A stretch of 6,311 nucleotides of DNA, from assembly GCA_946061795.1 (NCBI GenBank), contig CAMGSK010000088.1:1-6311 (forward strand), read 5' to 3'. Made by a program: the position numbers and the translations under genes. The notes under the pieces were generated by a model that searched no databases, had not been told where the DNA came from, and saw only the letters and a list, made by a program, of their open reading frames with translations. Of this stretch, positions 1 through 4,928 are shown one piece after another (position 1 is the stretch's first letter; each line of letters starts with the position of its first letter). The stretch comes from an uncultured Elusimicrobium sp. GTDB taxonomy: Bacteria; Elusimicrobiota; Elusimicrobia; Elusimicrobiales; Elusimicrobiaceae.

Positions 1-63
1 GAAGTGGAGGCTTTGGCCTCTGCGCTCAGAGCGCAGAAAGTCGAAACGGAGGAAGAAGTATGA
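1..63 (+). CDS. C-terminal end of an upstream phage gene (partial)
   Basis: Frame 1 is open from the window edge to a TGA at 61-63 and encodes a 20-residue tail that is alanine-rich, then strongly acidic (ending VETEEEV). The stop overlaps the next start as ATGA, the same coupling seen at later junctions in this operon, which is the main reason to believe the frame. Position before the lysis genes suggests a late structural or tail gene, but nothing in 20 residues identifies it. Confidence 0.6.
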   Translation, partial: EVEALASALRAQKVETEEEV

Positions 64-287
64 ATCCCAGTAAAGCCAAAGAATGGCTGGTTTTGGCCGG
101 CATTGTGGGCGGAGTGATTATGTGGTTCGCCACCATGTACGGCCTGCCGCCGAGGGTGGAAAAACTGGAAACGACAGTATCCAGCATGCAGAAACAAATT
201 GATCGCAACGATGTAAAAACCGACATTATTTTGGAAGACGTCAAAACGATTAAAAGTTTTCTGCTTACCAGGCACGGAGGGGAATAA
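60..287 (+). CDS. Small phage membrane protein with coiled coil, holin-like
   Basis: This 75-residue protein has one hydrophobic segment at about residues 8-28 (LVLAGIVGGVIMWFATMYGL). A charged, heptad-like helix follows at about 32-68, and the tail is short and basic-acidic. The layout of one N-terminal membrane anchor plus a soluble coiled coil resembles small phage lysis-module proteins of the XhlA/holin-accessory kind, but I see no diagnostic motif. The start is set by GGAGG at 48-52, 7 nt before the ATG, and the ATG overlaps the upstream stop (ATGA). The endolysin begins 1 nt after its stop. It could be the holin, an antiholin or an accessory anchor; the second membrane protein at 681-872 competes for the holin role. 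Confidence 0.8.
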   Translation: MNPSKAKEWLVLAGIVGGVIMWFATMYGLPPRVEKLETTVSSMQKQIDRNDVKTDIILEDVKTIKSFLLTRHGGE

Positions 288-288
288 T

Positions 289-678
289 ATGCCTAATTTT
301 AGCCAAACAAGCCGGGCGCGGCTCCAAACGTGCCACCCGGATTTGCAGGCCGTCTGCCGTGAGTTGATAAAGCAGTACGACTTTTCGGTGCTGGAAGGTC
401 ACCGCGGAGAAAAAGCGCAAAACGCGGCCTATGACGCGGGCAACAGCCGGGTGCGCTGGCCGAACTCGGCGCATAATAAAACGCCCAGTTTGGCCGTAGA
501 TATCGCGCCTTACCCCATTGATTGGAACGACCTGGAACGTTTCCGCGAACTGATTTACCGCTTTGACGCGGTGGCTGCCGTGTTGCGCGGCCGCGGCGAA
601 ATACAAAGCCACTTTGAGTACGGCGCGTTTTGGCCGAACTTCAAAGACTACCCTCATATCGAAATCAAGGAGAAATGA
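289..678 (+). CDS. Phage endolysin, M15-type L,D/D,D-peptidase
   Basis: A 129-residue cytoplasmic-type peptidoglycan peptidase of the M15 (VanY / phage T5 endolysin) fold, expected to cut peptide stems of the host wall at lysis. The sequence shows the family signature in order: EGHRGEKAQ at 36-44, SAH with H62, AVDIAPYP with D71, and FKDYPHIEI with D120 and H123. H62, D71 and H123 match the three zinc ligands and D120 the catalytic acid of the family; these assignments come from motif spacing. The length is typical of single-domain phage M15 enzymes. There is no signal peptide, so it should need a holin to reach the wall. GGAGGGGAA directly upstream (276-284) fixes the ATG. Its stop overlaps an ATG that could start the next gene. 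Confidence 0.92.
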   Translation: MPNFSQTSRARLQTCHPDLQAVCRELIKQYDFSVLEGHRGEKAQNAAYDAGNSRVRWPNSAHNKTPSLAVDIAPYPIDWNDLERFRELIYRFDAVAAVLRGRGEIQSHFEYGAFWPNFKDYPHIEIKEK

Positions 679-680
679 AC

Positions 681-872
681 ATGGAATGGATACAGAATCA
701 TTGGGACGACGTGCTGACGATTGTCGGCGGTGTGGTTGTAGTGGTATCCGCGGTGGTCAAGCTGACCTCCACCAAGAAGGACGATACCGTGTGGGCCAAA
801 GTGCTCAAGGTCTTGGCGGCCTTGTCTTTGGTCAATCCCGACGGCTCCGTTGTGGGGAAGGGCGAGAAATGA
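681..872 (+). CDS. Small holin-like phage membrane protein
   Basis: A 63-residue protein with a very hydrophobic segment at about residues 12-28 (LTIVGGVVVVVSAVVKL). A charged turn (TSTKKDD) and a second amphipathic stretch (VWAKVLKVLAALSLVNP) follow. The two-segment layout with a short charged C-terminus fits a small class II-like holin, and similar short proteins ending in a KVLxxLSLxNP-like helix are common beside phage endolysins. AAGGAG at 667-672 lies 8 nt before ATG 681, which I prefer. The in-frame ATG at 675 overlaps the endolysin stop as ATGA but is only 2 nt from the Shine-Dalgarno; using it adds two residues. No biochemical motif proves the holin role. Confidence 0.8.
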   Translation: MEWIQNHWDDVLTIVGGVVVVVSAVVKLTSTKKDDTVWAKVLKVLAALSLVNPDGSVVGKGEK

Positions 873-1078
873 CCTGCGCGGCGATAATCGCCGGGTTGGC
901 GGCTTTGGCGGCGTTCGGGGCGGTGATGTATCGCTCCGGGCGCACAGCCGCAGAAAACGCAGTTTTCAAGGAACGGGAGCGCGAAAATGAAAAAGTGGAT
1001 AAAGTGGTGGAAGGTGTGGCTGATTTGCCTGCTGATGACGTGCGCCAGCGGTTGCAAAACATCGGGCGTAAAGAGTAG
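869..1078 (+). CDS. Putative i-spanin (Rz-like inner-membrane subunit)
   Basis: A 69-residue protein with an N-terminal membrane helix (about residues 3-21, rich in Ala/Gly/Leu) followed by a highly charged helical periplasmic part (ERERENEKVDKVVEG) and a C-terminal DDVRQRL segment. This signal-anchor plus coiled-coil plan is that of phage i-spanins, which tether to an outer-membrane o-spanin and drive membrane fusion at the last step of lysis. The identification rests mainly on context: its last 92 nt contain the start of a lipoprotein gene in another frame, the classic Rz/Rz1 arrangement. The ATG overlaps the preceding stop (ATGA). It is shorter than lambda Rz (about 150 residues), so a minimal version or a different accessory protein remains possible. 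Confidence 0.78.
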   Translation: MTCAAIIAGLAALAAFGAVMYRSGRTAAENAVFKERERENEKVDKVVEGVADLPADDVRQRLQNIGRKE

Positions 1079-1202
1079 CGCGGTCATGTGCCGGATTCGG
1101 TTTGACTATGCCGACCCGGGCGTAAACGAGCAAAACGCGCGCGCCCTGCTGGCTTTTTACTGCGTCTGTCATCCGAACGCGGAGGTTTGCCGTGGGCTGT
1201 AA
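987..1202 (+). CDS. Putative o-spanin lipoprotein (Rz1-like), overlapping the i-spanin
   Basis: A 71-residue protein beginning MKKWIKWWKVWLICLLM, a basic then hydrophobic signal peptide, ending in CASGC. Cys23 is the likely lipidated residue (ASG-C; position -3 is Ala, not the usual Leu). The mature part is about 49 residues with four further Cys, and its NEQNARALLAFY stretch resembles the C-termini of small prophage lipoproteins. GGGAG at 975-979 is 7 nt from the ATG. The gene starts inside the i-spanin gene in a different frame and runs 124 nt beyond it, so this is an overlapping rather than fully embedded spanin pair. The signal peptide and lipobox make it convincing as a gene; the spanin role is inferred from position. 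Confidence 0.8.
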   Translation: MKKWIKWWKVWLICLLMTCASGCKTSGVKSSAVMCRIRFDYADPGVNEQNARALLAFYCVCHPNAEVCRGL

Positions 1203-1353
1203 ATACACAGGATATGACTGCTATTTGGAGGAATGTATCTGCCGAATTAACCGACGACCTTGCCGCGTTGTGTGCCGCAACTGTTTCCAAAACGCAAACA
1301 AAGAGGTGGACTATGAGCAAGAAAGAGGTTCAAAACAAAATTGCAGAACTTAA
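1192..1353 (+). CDS. Cysteine-rich 53-residue protein with GTG start
   Basis: A reading frame opened by GTG at 1192 and closed by TAA at 1351. GGAGG at 1181-1185 sits 6 nt before the GTG, an ideal Shine-Dalgarno. The product has eight cysteines in 53 residues (C3, C10, C15, C17, C24, C28, C31, C51), with CIC and CRVVCRNC clusters. This suggests a small zinc-binding or disulfide-stabilised protein; with no signal peptide, cytoplasmic metal binding is likelier. It overlaps the o-spanin end by 11 nt and the NrdD-like gene by 41 nt, fitting the overlap habit of this operon. I do not recognise the family. It is easily missed because of the GTG start and small size. The Cys spacing and Shine-Dalgarno are seen; function is unknown. 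Confidence 0.68.
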   Translation: MGCKYTGYDCYLEECICRINRRPCRVVCRNCFQNANKEVDYEQERGSKQNCRT

Positions 1354-1498
1354 AAAGGAAATGGCCGACTGCCACGGAACAAAATGCGAGGTTTACAGCC
1401 GCGTGGTGGGTTATTTGCGCCCCGTTCAAGGGTGGAACAAAGGCAAAAAAGAAGAATTTGCGTTGCGCAAAAATTTCAATTGTTGCCTGAACGATTAA
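1313..1498 (+). CDS. Standalone NrdD C-terminal-tail-like protein
   Basis: A 61-residue protein whose residues 25-53 (CEVYSRVVGYLRPVQ, then WNKGKKEEFALRK) closely resemble the C-terminal end of class III anaerobic ribonucleoside-triphosphate reductase (NrdD), where this stretch leads to the glycyl-radical site. Here it is preceded by a short charged helix (KKEVQNKIAELKKEM) instead of the roughly 600-residue catalytic domain, so it cannot be a reductase by itself. C20 and C25, plus C57-C58, might bind metal. AGAGG at 1302-1306 is 6 nt from the ATG and fixes this start over upstream in-frame ATGs that lack one. It is the last gene of the phage operon, just before the terminator. Role unknown: a radical-domain spare part, a regulator of host NrdD, or a repurposed fold. 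Confidence 0.8.
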   Translation: MSKKEVQNKIAELKKEMADCHGTKCEVYSRVVGYLRPVQGWNKGKKEEFALRKNFNCCLND

Positions 1499-1500
1499 GT

Positions 1501-1531
1501 AAAAACCCCCGGTTTTAAACCGGGGGTTTTT
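1501..1531. terminator. Bidirectional intrinsic terminator
   Basis: CCCCCGG (1506-1512) pairs with CCGGGGG (1520-1526), and TTT/AAA can zip the stem further. It is flanked by AAAAA on the left and TTTTT on the right, so it can end the phage operon (+) and also the tRNA-Asn transcript (-). It begins 2 nt after the last phage stop codon. Confidence 0.92.
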
Positions 1532-1534
1532 ATA

Positions 1535-1560
1535 TTTACTACAGTTTTTACTACACTGTA
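1535..1560. repeat. Short direct and inverted repeats between phage operon and tRNA
   Basis: TTTACTACA occurs at 1535-1543 and again at 1547-1555, a 12-bp period. The inverted pair TACAGT (1540-1545) and ACTGTA (1555-1560) overlaps it. Repeats of this size beside a tRNA 3' end resemble integrase or excisionase binding sites at attachment sites; that role is inference. Confidence 0.5.
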
Positions 1561-1569
1561 TTCTGAAAA

Positions 1570-1600
1570 TGGCTCCCCGAGTAGGACTCGAACCTACAAC
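1570..1600. other. Candidate prophage attachment site at the tRNA-Asn 3' end
   Basis: The phage operon ends facing the 3' end of an intact tRNA gene. Tyrosine integrases commonly use the T arm and acceptor 3' half of tRNA genes as attB, leaving an intact tRNA at one prophage end and a partial copy at the other. Only one end is in the window, so the core cannot be delimited. Confidence 0.45.
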
Positions 1601-1644
1601 CTACCGGTTAACAGCCGGTCGCTCCACCATTGAGCTATCGGGGA
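1570..1644 (-). tRNA. tRNA-Asn (anticodon GTT), CCA encoded
   Basis: Reading the - strand gives a full cloverleaf of 75 nt: acceptor TCCCCGA / TCGGGGA, D arm GCTC / GAGC, anticodon arm ACCGG / CCGGT with loop CTGTTAA (anticodon GTT, asparagine), T arm GTAGG / CCTAC with TTCGAGT loop, discriminator G and an encoded CCA (1570-1572). Its 3' end points toward the phage genes. A promoter lies upstream at 1672-1700, and the terminator at 1501-1531 can end its transcript. Confidence 0.97.
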
Positions 1645-1671
1645 ATAAATTGTTTTTCTGACTACCTATTT

Positions 1672-1700
1672 ATTTTACTTAAAAAAAAATAATTTGTAAA
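1672..1700 (-). promoter_or_regulatory. Sigma70-type promoter for tRNA-Asn
   Basis: On the - strand TTTACA (1695-1700) and TAAAAT (1672-1677) are separated by exactly 17 nt, each 5/6 to consensus. The spacer contains a run of nine or more Ts. Transcription would start near 1665, giving a leader of about 20 nt. It sits in the 81-bp gap behind the MFS stop codon. Confidence 0.75.
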
Positions 1701-1725
1701 TACTTCCTTTTTTTCTTCTGAAAAA

Positions 1726-3054
1726 TTACTTGTGGGACCATATGTGGGCCGTTCTCCGCGGGCGCAAATCCGGCTTGTATTCCAGCAAAAGAGGCGTTTT
1801 TCTCTTGAGTATTTTTTGCGGTGGGAGTGGCGCCTTGCCCGACGTGGCGGCCCAAAAATCGGTTTTTCGGCGGCCGAATACGCTGGCCGCCGTCAGCGCG
1901 CCGAACAGCAGCGCGATAAGCAGAAGCGTTTTGTGCAGTCCCCAGATGTGCATTAATGCGGCGATGCCCAATACGCATACGCTTTCCACCGTGTAAGAAG
2001 CCGTGCCGAAAATCCCCAAAATTTTCCCTCGTAAGTTTTCGGGAGAGCGCAACAAAATCAGCGTAGAAATCATCGCGGAAAACGCGCCGAAAGGCAGGCC
2101 GCACAGCACGGTGGCGCACAAAACGGCGGCTTTTGGCAAATTATAATATAAAACCAGAACGGAAAGCATATATGCGGCGTAATTGGCCGTCAGCAGCGTA
2201 AAAAATTTAAATCTTCTGGCGGCGCGGGCAAACTCCACCGCGCCGATGAACGCTCCCGTACCGAAACAGGCGCCCAGCAGGCCCAAATACACCGCTCCGT
2301 ACCCGTAATGATAAATATATCCGGGCACCAACAGCAATTCCCAAGATTGGCCCAAAATAAAAAACGGCATGGTCAGCAAAATGCTTTGGCGCAGCACGTC
2401 GTCGGTTTGCAGCAGCTTCCGGGCGTGACGGAAGGTGGTGGGGTTGGGAGAGAGGCGGGGTTTGCGCCGGCTGTAAATGTTTAAGCTGATAAATACGATG
2501 ACCGCACACAAAGCCGCCACGGCGCTCCACGAAGCGTAAAGCCCGCAAAAGGCCACCGCCAAACCGCCCAGGAGCGGACCGAAAACGGACATAATGCCGT
2601 CCAGCGCCTCTACCACGCCCGTCGTGCGTGAGAGCGGCACTTCCGCATAACGGGAAAACGTGGGGGCCAGGGCCGTGCGCGCCAGCTGTCCCGGCGCGTC
2701 AAAAAAGGAACTTAAAAAAATCAAAATGCCGATCAGCCACGGATACGCCATATCCCGCGCAATCAAAGCCGGAATGGCGCCCAGCAAAACAAACTGAATC
2801 AGCTCGCAGCCCAGCATGGTTTTGGAGCGGCCCAGTTTGTCAATGATTTGTCCGCCGAAAAGCGAAGAAAAAATATTGGGCAGCAGCGAACAAAAGGCCA
2901 CGAAACCCGTCCACAGCAGGCTGCCCGTCGTGCTTAATATATACCACGGCAGCAAAAGCTGCATGAACTGATTGACCAGCGAAGAGGCTCCTTCCGCGGT
3001 CCACAGCAGTTTCAGAGGGGTTTTGTGATTGCCCAAACTAGTCCATAATAGCAT
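1726..3054 (-). CDS. MFS transporter, exporter-like (MFS_3/EntS-type)
   Basis: A 442-residue inner-membrane protein with about 12 hydrophobic segments, the length usual for the major facilitator superfamily. The loop after the second helix carries the MFS motif A-like GGQIIDKLGRSKTM (67-80), with the expected Asp and Gly-Arg. The FFDAPGQLARTALAPTF stretch (116-133) resembles the EntS/MFS_3 branch of drug or siderophore exporters, but the substrate cannot be read from the sequence. After the last helix there is an unusually long basic, proline-containing cytoplasmic tail of about 49 residues (394-442). AGGAG at 3061-3065 on the - strand is 6 nt before the ATG. It is a single gene, divergent from the DnaJ-like gene; no terminator hairpin lies between its stop and the tRNA, so read-through into tRNA-Asn is possible. 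Confidence 0.9.
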   Translation of the reverse strand: MLLWTSLGNHKTPLKLLWTAEGASSLVNQFMQLLLPWYILSTTGSLLWTGFVAFCSLLPNIFSSLFGGQIIDKLGRSKTMLGCELIQFVLLGAIPALIARDMAYPWLIGILIFLSSFFDAPGQLARTALAPTFSRYAEVPLSRTTGVVEALDGIMSVFGPLLGGLAVAFCGLYASWSAVAALCAVIVFISLNIYSRRKPRLSPNPTTFRHARKLLQTDDVLRQSILLTMPFFILGQSWELLLVPGYIYHYGYGAVYLGLLGACFGTGAFIGAVEFARAARRFKFFTLLTANYAAYMLSVLVLYYNLPKAAVLCATVLCGLPFGAFSAMISTLILLRSPENLRGKILGIFGTASYTVESVCVLGIAALMHIWGLHKTLLLIALLFGALTAASVFGRRKTDFWAATSGKAPLPPQKILKRKTPLLLEYKPDLRPRRTAHIWSHK

Positions 3055-3085
3055 TGCGTTCTCCTGGACAAAATTATATAAAATG
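3054..3085. promoter_or_regulatory. Compact divergent promoter region, MFS / DnaJ-like
   Basis: The 52-bp gap (3055-3106) holds one AT-rich core read both ways. TATAAT lies on the - strand at 3073-3078 (MFS, leader about 12 nt). TATAAA lies on the + strand at 3077-3082 (DnaJ-like), with a poor -35 (TTGCGT at 3054-3059, spacer 17). The overlapping -10s suggest mutually exclusive firing. No CIRCE heat-shock operator is visible. Confidence 0.5.
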
Positions 3086-3106
3086 AAATAGAAAAAGGGG
3101 GAACTT

Positions 3107-4105
3107 ATGGCTGATTATAAAGATTATTATAAAATTTTGGGCGTAGGCAAAAACGCCACGGACGCCGAGATAAAAAAAGCGTTTAAATCCGCCGCTCGCA
3201 AATATCATCCGGACTTGCACCCGGACGCCAAAAAAGCCGAGATGACGGAAAAATTTAAGGACGTCAACGAAGCGTACGCCGTGTTGTCCGACAAACAAAA
3301 ACGCGCGATTTACGACCAGGTGGGACAGGAAGGATACCAAAATTACGCCCGTGGCGGCGGGGCCGCTTCCGGCGCGCAGGGCCGTTCCCGCGCGTATTCG
3401 GGCGGCAATCCGTTCGGCGGCGCGTATCAGCAGTATGCGGGCGGCAACGGAAACGCCTATTATAATTTCAGCTCCAACGGCGGAGGGGATTTTGGCGGAG
3501 CTGATTTCAGCGATTTCTTCCAAAGTATTTTTGGCGGAATGGGCGGCGGCAATCCGTTCGGCGGCGCGGGCGGCGCATTCAGCGGTTTTGGCGGAGCGCG
3601 CGCCGGGGGTTCTTCCCAGCGTGGGGGCGACATGGAGGCTGAGTTGGCTCTGAATTTGGAAGACGCGCACCGCGGCGGCCAAATGCAGCTGACCTTGCCC
3701 GGCGGCCGCAACGTGACGGTGAAACTGCCCGCTGGCGTAAGCGAGGGCAAGAAAATCAAGCTGAAAGGATTGGGCAATCCCACCCCGCGCGGAAACGGCG
3801 ATTTGTATTTGACCATTAAAATCCGCCCGCATTTGACGTACCGCCTGGAGGGAGAAGACTTGCACGTCCCCGTCACGCTCATGCCGTGGACGGCCGCTTT
3901 GGGCGGCACGATTTACGTTCCCACGCTGGACGGCCCGGTAAAAGTGAAAGTGCCCGCAGGCACGCACAGCGGCAAAAAGTTAAAACTCAGCGGCAAAGGG
4001 CTCAGCGCCAAAGGCAGTCTTTACGTCACATTGACCATTGATGTGCCGCGCACGCTGAACAAAGAGCAAAAAGAACTTTTTGCCAAATTGGAACAAATCA
4101 GCTGA
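3107..4105 (+). CDS. DnaJ-like co-chaperone without zinc finger (CbpA type)
   Basis: A 332-residue Hsp40 that would deliver unfolded clients to DnaK and stimulate its ATPase. The J domain spans about 4-72, with YYKILGV at its start, the essential HPD at 34-36 and the KFKDVNEAYAVLSD helix. Next comes a long Gly/Phe-rich linker (about 82-174) with two GGNPFGGA units. Two C-terminal client-binding beta domains follow, from about 175, including LPAGVSEGKKIKLKGLG and VPAGTHSGKKLKLSGKG. The protein contains no cysteine, so the four CxxCxGxG motifs of true DnaJ are absent; this is a class II (type B) protein like CbpA. GGGGGA at 3097-3102 is 4 nt before the ATG. No grpE or dnaK neighbours and no heat-shock operator are visible, so it is probably a secondary, independently transcribed J-protein. 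Confidence 0.93.
   Translation: MADYKDYYKILGVGKNATDAEIKKAFKSAARKYHPDLHPDAKKAEMTEKFKDVNEAYAVLSDKQKRAIYDQVGQEGYQNYARGGGAASGAQGRSRAYSGGNPFGGAYQQYAGGNGNAYYNFSSNGGGDFGGADFSDFFQSIFGGMGGGNPFGGAGGAFSGFGGARAGGSSQRGGDMEAELALNLEDAHRGGQMQLTLPGGRNVTVKLPAGVSEGKKIKLKGLGNPTPRGNGDLYLTIKIRPHLTYRLEGEDLHVPVTLMPWTAALGGTIYVPTLDGPVKVKVPAGTHSGKKLKLSGKGLSAKGSLYVTLTIDVPRTLNKEQKELFAKLEQIS
3401..3568 (+). repeat. 24-bp direct repeat inside the Gly/Phe linker
   Basis: An identical 24-bp block occurs at 3401-3424 and 3545-3568, both encoding GGNPFGGA in the same frame. The copies are 144 bp (48 codons) apart, so recombination between them would delete or duplicate 48 linker residues in frame. Confidence 0.85.
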
Positions 4106-4128
4106 CGGTCTGTTTTGGGTATGGCAAG

Positions 4129-4163
4129 GGCCCGGAGTTTTTTTAGCTCCGGGCCGTTTTTTT
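4129..4163 (+). terminator. Intrinsic terminator of the DnaJ-like gene
   Basis: GGCCCGGAG (4129-4137) and CTCCGGGCC (4147-4155) form a perfect 9-bp stem with a T-rich 9-nt loop, followed by G and seven Ts. It starts 23 nt after the stop codon. Confidence 0.95.
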
Positions 4164-4188
4164 GGGAAAGAGCGGAAAGAAAAGCGGC

Positions 4189-4216
4189 TTGACTCATTTT
4201 TTTTTTTTGATAAATT
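4189..4216 (+). promoter_or_regulatory. Promoter of the pilin-like gene, probably leaderless
   Basis: TTGACT (4189-4194, 5/6 to consensus) and TAAATT (4211-4216, 4/6) have a 16-nt spacer that is almost all T. The first base of the pilin ATG (4223) is 7 nt beyond the -10, where transcription would start. No Shine-Dalgarno lies between them. Confidence 0.55.
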
Positions 4217-4222
4217 TTGTTT

Positions 4223-4585
4223 ATGAACAATATTTATCAAAAATCCTTCCCCGGCGATAAAAACGCCGGATTTACGCTGATAGAGCTGTTAGTGGTTGTT
4301 TTAATCATTGGTATTCTGTCTGCCGTCGCTTTGCCGCAATATGAAAAAGCGGTGGAAAAAGCGCGCACCGCGGAAGCCATACAAATGCTAAAAATCTTAC
4401 AGGAACAACAAAGTATGTGTATGTTGGAAACGTCAGGAGCTGAGTTTTGTGTGCAAGGTGATGATGAAAATAACTTATTTACGTATAGTGATGTATTGCA
4501 GGGTGGCGACCCGGACGATTGTTGGGCGGCCGTTTGCGGACCGACTACAAAAAATTTTAGCTATGGTTTGGATGGGGGGACATAA
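4223..4585 (+). CDS. Type IV pilin-like protein, N-terminal part (frame-truncated)
   Basis: The N-terminus is a type IV pilin/pseudopilin signature: a 16-residue leader ending in Gly (DKNAG), then FTLIELL with the conserved Glu21 (mature Glu5), followed by a hydrophobic helix (VVVLIIGILSAVALPQYEKAVEKA). Prepilin peptidase should cut between G16 and F17, and the helix would anchor or assemble the subunit at the inner membrane. The rest is a small globular domain with cysteines at 66, 76, 100 and 105. I start at ATG 4223; an in-frame TTG at 4217 adds two residues but has no better signal. The frame stops at 4583-4585, right after a run of six Gs, while the domain continues in the -1 frame to 4758. 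As written the product is 120 residues, missing its last third. Confidence 0.85.
   Translation: MNNIYQKSFPGDKNAGFTLIELLVVVLIIGILSAVALPQYEKAVEKARTAEAIQMLKILQEQQSMCMLETSGAEFCVQGDDENNLFTYSDVLQGGDPDDCWAAVCGPTTKNFSYGLDGGT
4574..4579 (+). repeat. G6 homopolymer at the pilin frameshift
   Basis: Six consecutive Gs precede ACATAA, the premature stop. A run of seven would restore the frame; a run of four would do so too with one Gly fewer. Such tracts mutate by slipped-strand mispairing. Confidence 0.9.
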
Positions 4586-4758
4586 TCGCATGGCGCGGTC
4601 CCGACCGTACCAAATATTCGCTTATTACAACAGGGGCCGTGCCTAGCTATTCTAACTATCTTCGTATTGCTTGCGTGAATGAGAACGACGCTACTGAAAA
4701 CTGGTGTCAAAAAATTGGTTTTACTAAAGAAGAAGGTGGCTGGTATTTCCAGCCTTAA

Positions 4759-4882
4759 CTCTTTTGAATGAACCTCCTTTGGATTATTAAGCCAAGAAAT
4801 GTTTTATATTCAGTGAAAGTATATCTGGAAGACTGGAAAATATTGCGAAAATAATTACCGCCTTAGGTGGTTGTTAAGTCTT
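4759..4882. other. AT-rich gap without a recognisable gene
   Basis: Between the pilin stop and the next terminator lie about 120 bp with no convincing ORF. The longest (ATG 4768 to TAA 4854, 28 codons) has no Shine-Dalgarno. A weak ACCGCC / GGTGGT hairpin lies at 4857-4871. Confidence 0.5.
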
Positions 4883-4914
4883 AGAACGCTTCTCTTGTCA
4901 GAAGCGTTCTTTTT
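4883..4914 (+). terminator. Intrinsic terminator after the pilin-like gene
   Basis: AGAACGCTTCT (4883-4893) and AGAAGCGTTCT (4900-4910) form a perfect 11-bp stem with a 6-nt loop, followed by a run of Ts (4910-4914). Its loop overlaps the -35 of the next promoter. Confidence 0.9.
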
Positions 4915-4922
4915 GCTACAAT
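4895..4922 (+). promoter_or_regulatory. Promoter of the HExxH membrane protein, embedded in a terminator
   Basis: TTGTCA (4895-4900, 5/6) and TACAAT (4917-4922, 5/6) with a 16-nt spacer. The -35 lies in the loop of the upstream terminator. The start ATG (4929) is 7 nt beyond the -10 with no Shine-Dalgarno between, so the mRNA would be leaderless. Confidence 0.6.
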
Positions 4923-4928
4923 AAATTT

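Larger units (their letters stand above)
4223..4758 (+). pseudogene. Complete pilin-like gene, frameshifted at a G6 tract
   Basis: Reading through the G run with a shift of -1 (or one extra G) joins DGG to DIIAWRGPDRTKYSL and continues, without stops, for 59 codons to TAA at 4756-4758, giving 178 residues. The second part has pilin-like character: a further Cys in RIACVNEN and WCQKIG, and an aromatic end GGWYFQP, as in the short pilins common in gut Elusimicrobiota. The first and second parts supply complementary cysteines. Causes could be a sequencing error in a homopolymer, a real mutation, phase variation or slippage; the sequence alone does not decide. Confidence 0.8.

Noticed and set aside
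563..868. Extended starts of the i-spanin (563) and of the second holin-like protein (630)
   Set aside because: These extensions lie in the endolysin coding region in other frames. The internal starts at 869 and 681 have coupling or a Shine-Dalgarno and give proper N-terminal membrane segments.
1187..1312. Upstream extension of the NrdD-like gene to ATG 1187
   Set aside because: No Shine-Dalgarno at 1187, and these codons are the out-of-frame reading of the Cys-rich ORF; the good Shine-Dalgarno points to 1313.
1679..2119. Long - strand ORF inside the MFS gene
   Set aside because: It is in a different frame of the same strand, is rich in Arg/His as expected of a shadow frame, and has no Shine-Dalgarno; the MFS frame has clear family motifs.
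3074..3967. 297-codon ORF on the - strand opposite the DnaJ-like gene
   Set aside because: Antisense reading of a GC-rich Gly/Ala-coding gene. The + strand frame has J domain, HPD and client-binding domains; the antisense product has no recognisable domain.
4574..4586. Programmed -1 ribosomal frameshift in the pilin gene
   Set aside because: The run is preceded by T, so a full tandem X-XXY-YYZ slip is not available, and I see no stimulatory hairpin just downstream. Slippage at low level is possible but tract-length variation or error is simpler.
4768..4854. 28-codon ORF after the pilin-like gene
   Set aside because: No Shine-Dalgarno, no promoter, no recognisable feature; length is within chance for AT-rich DNA.
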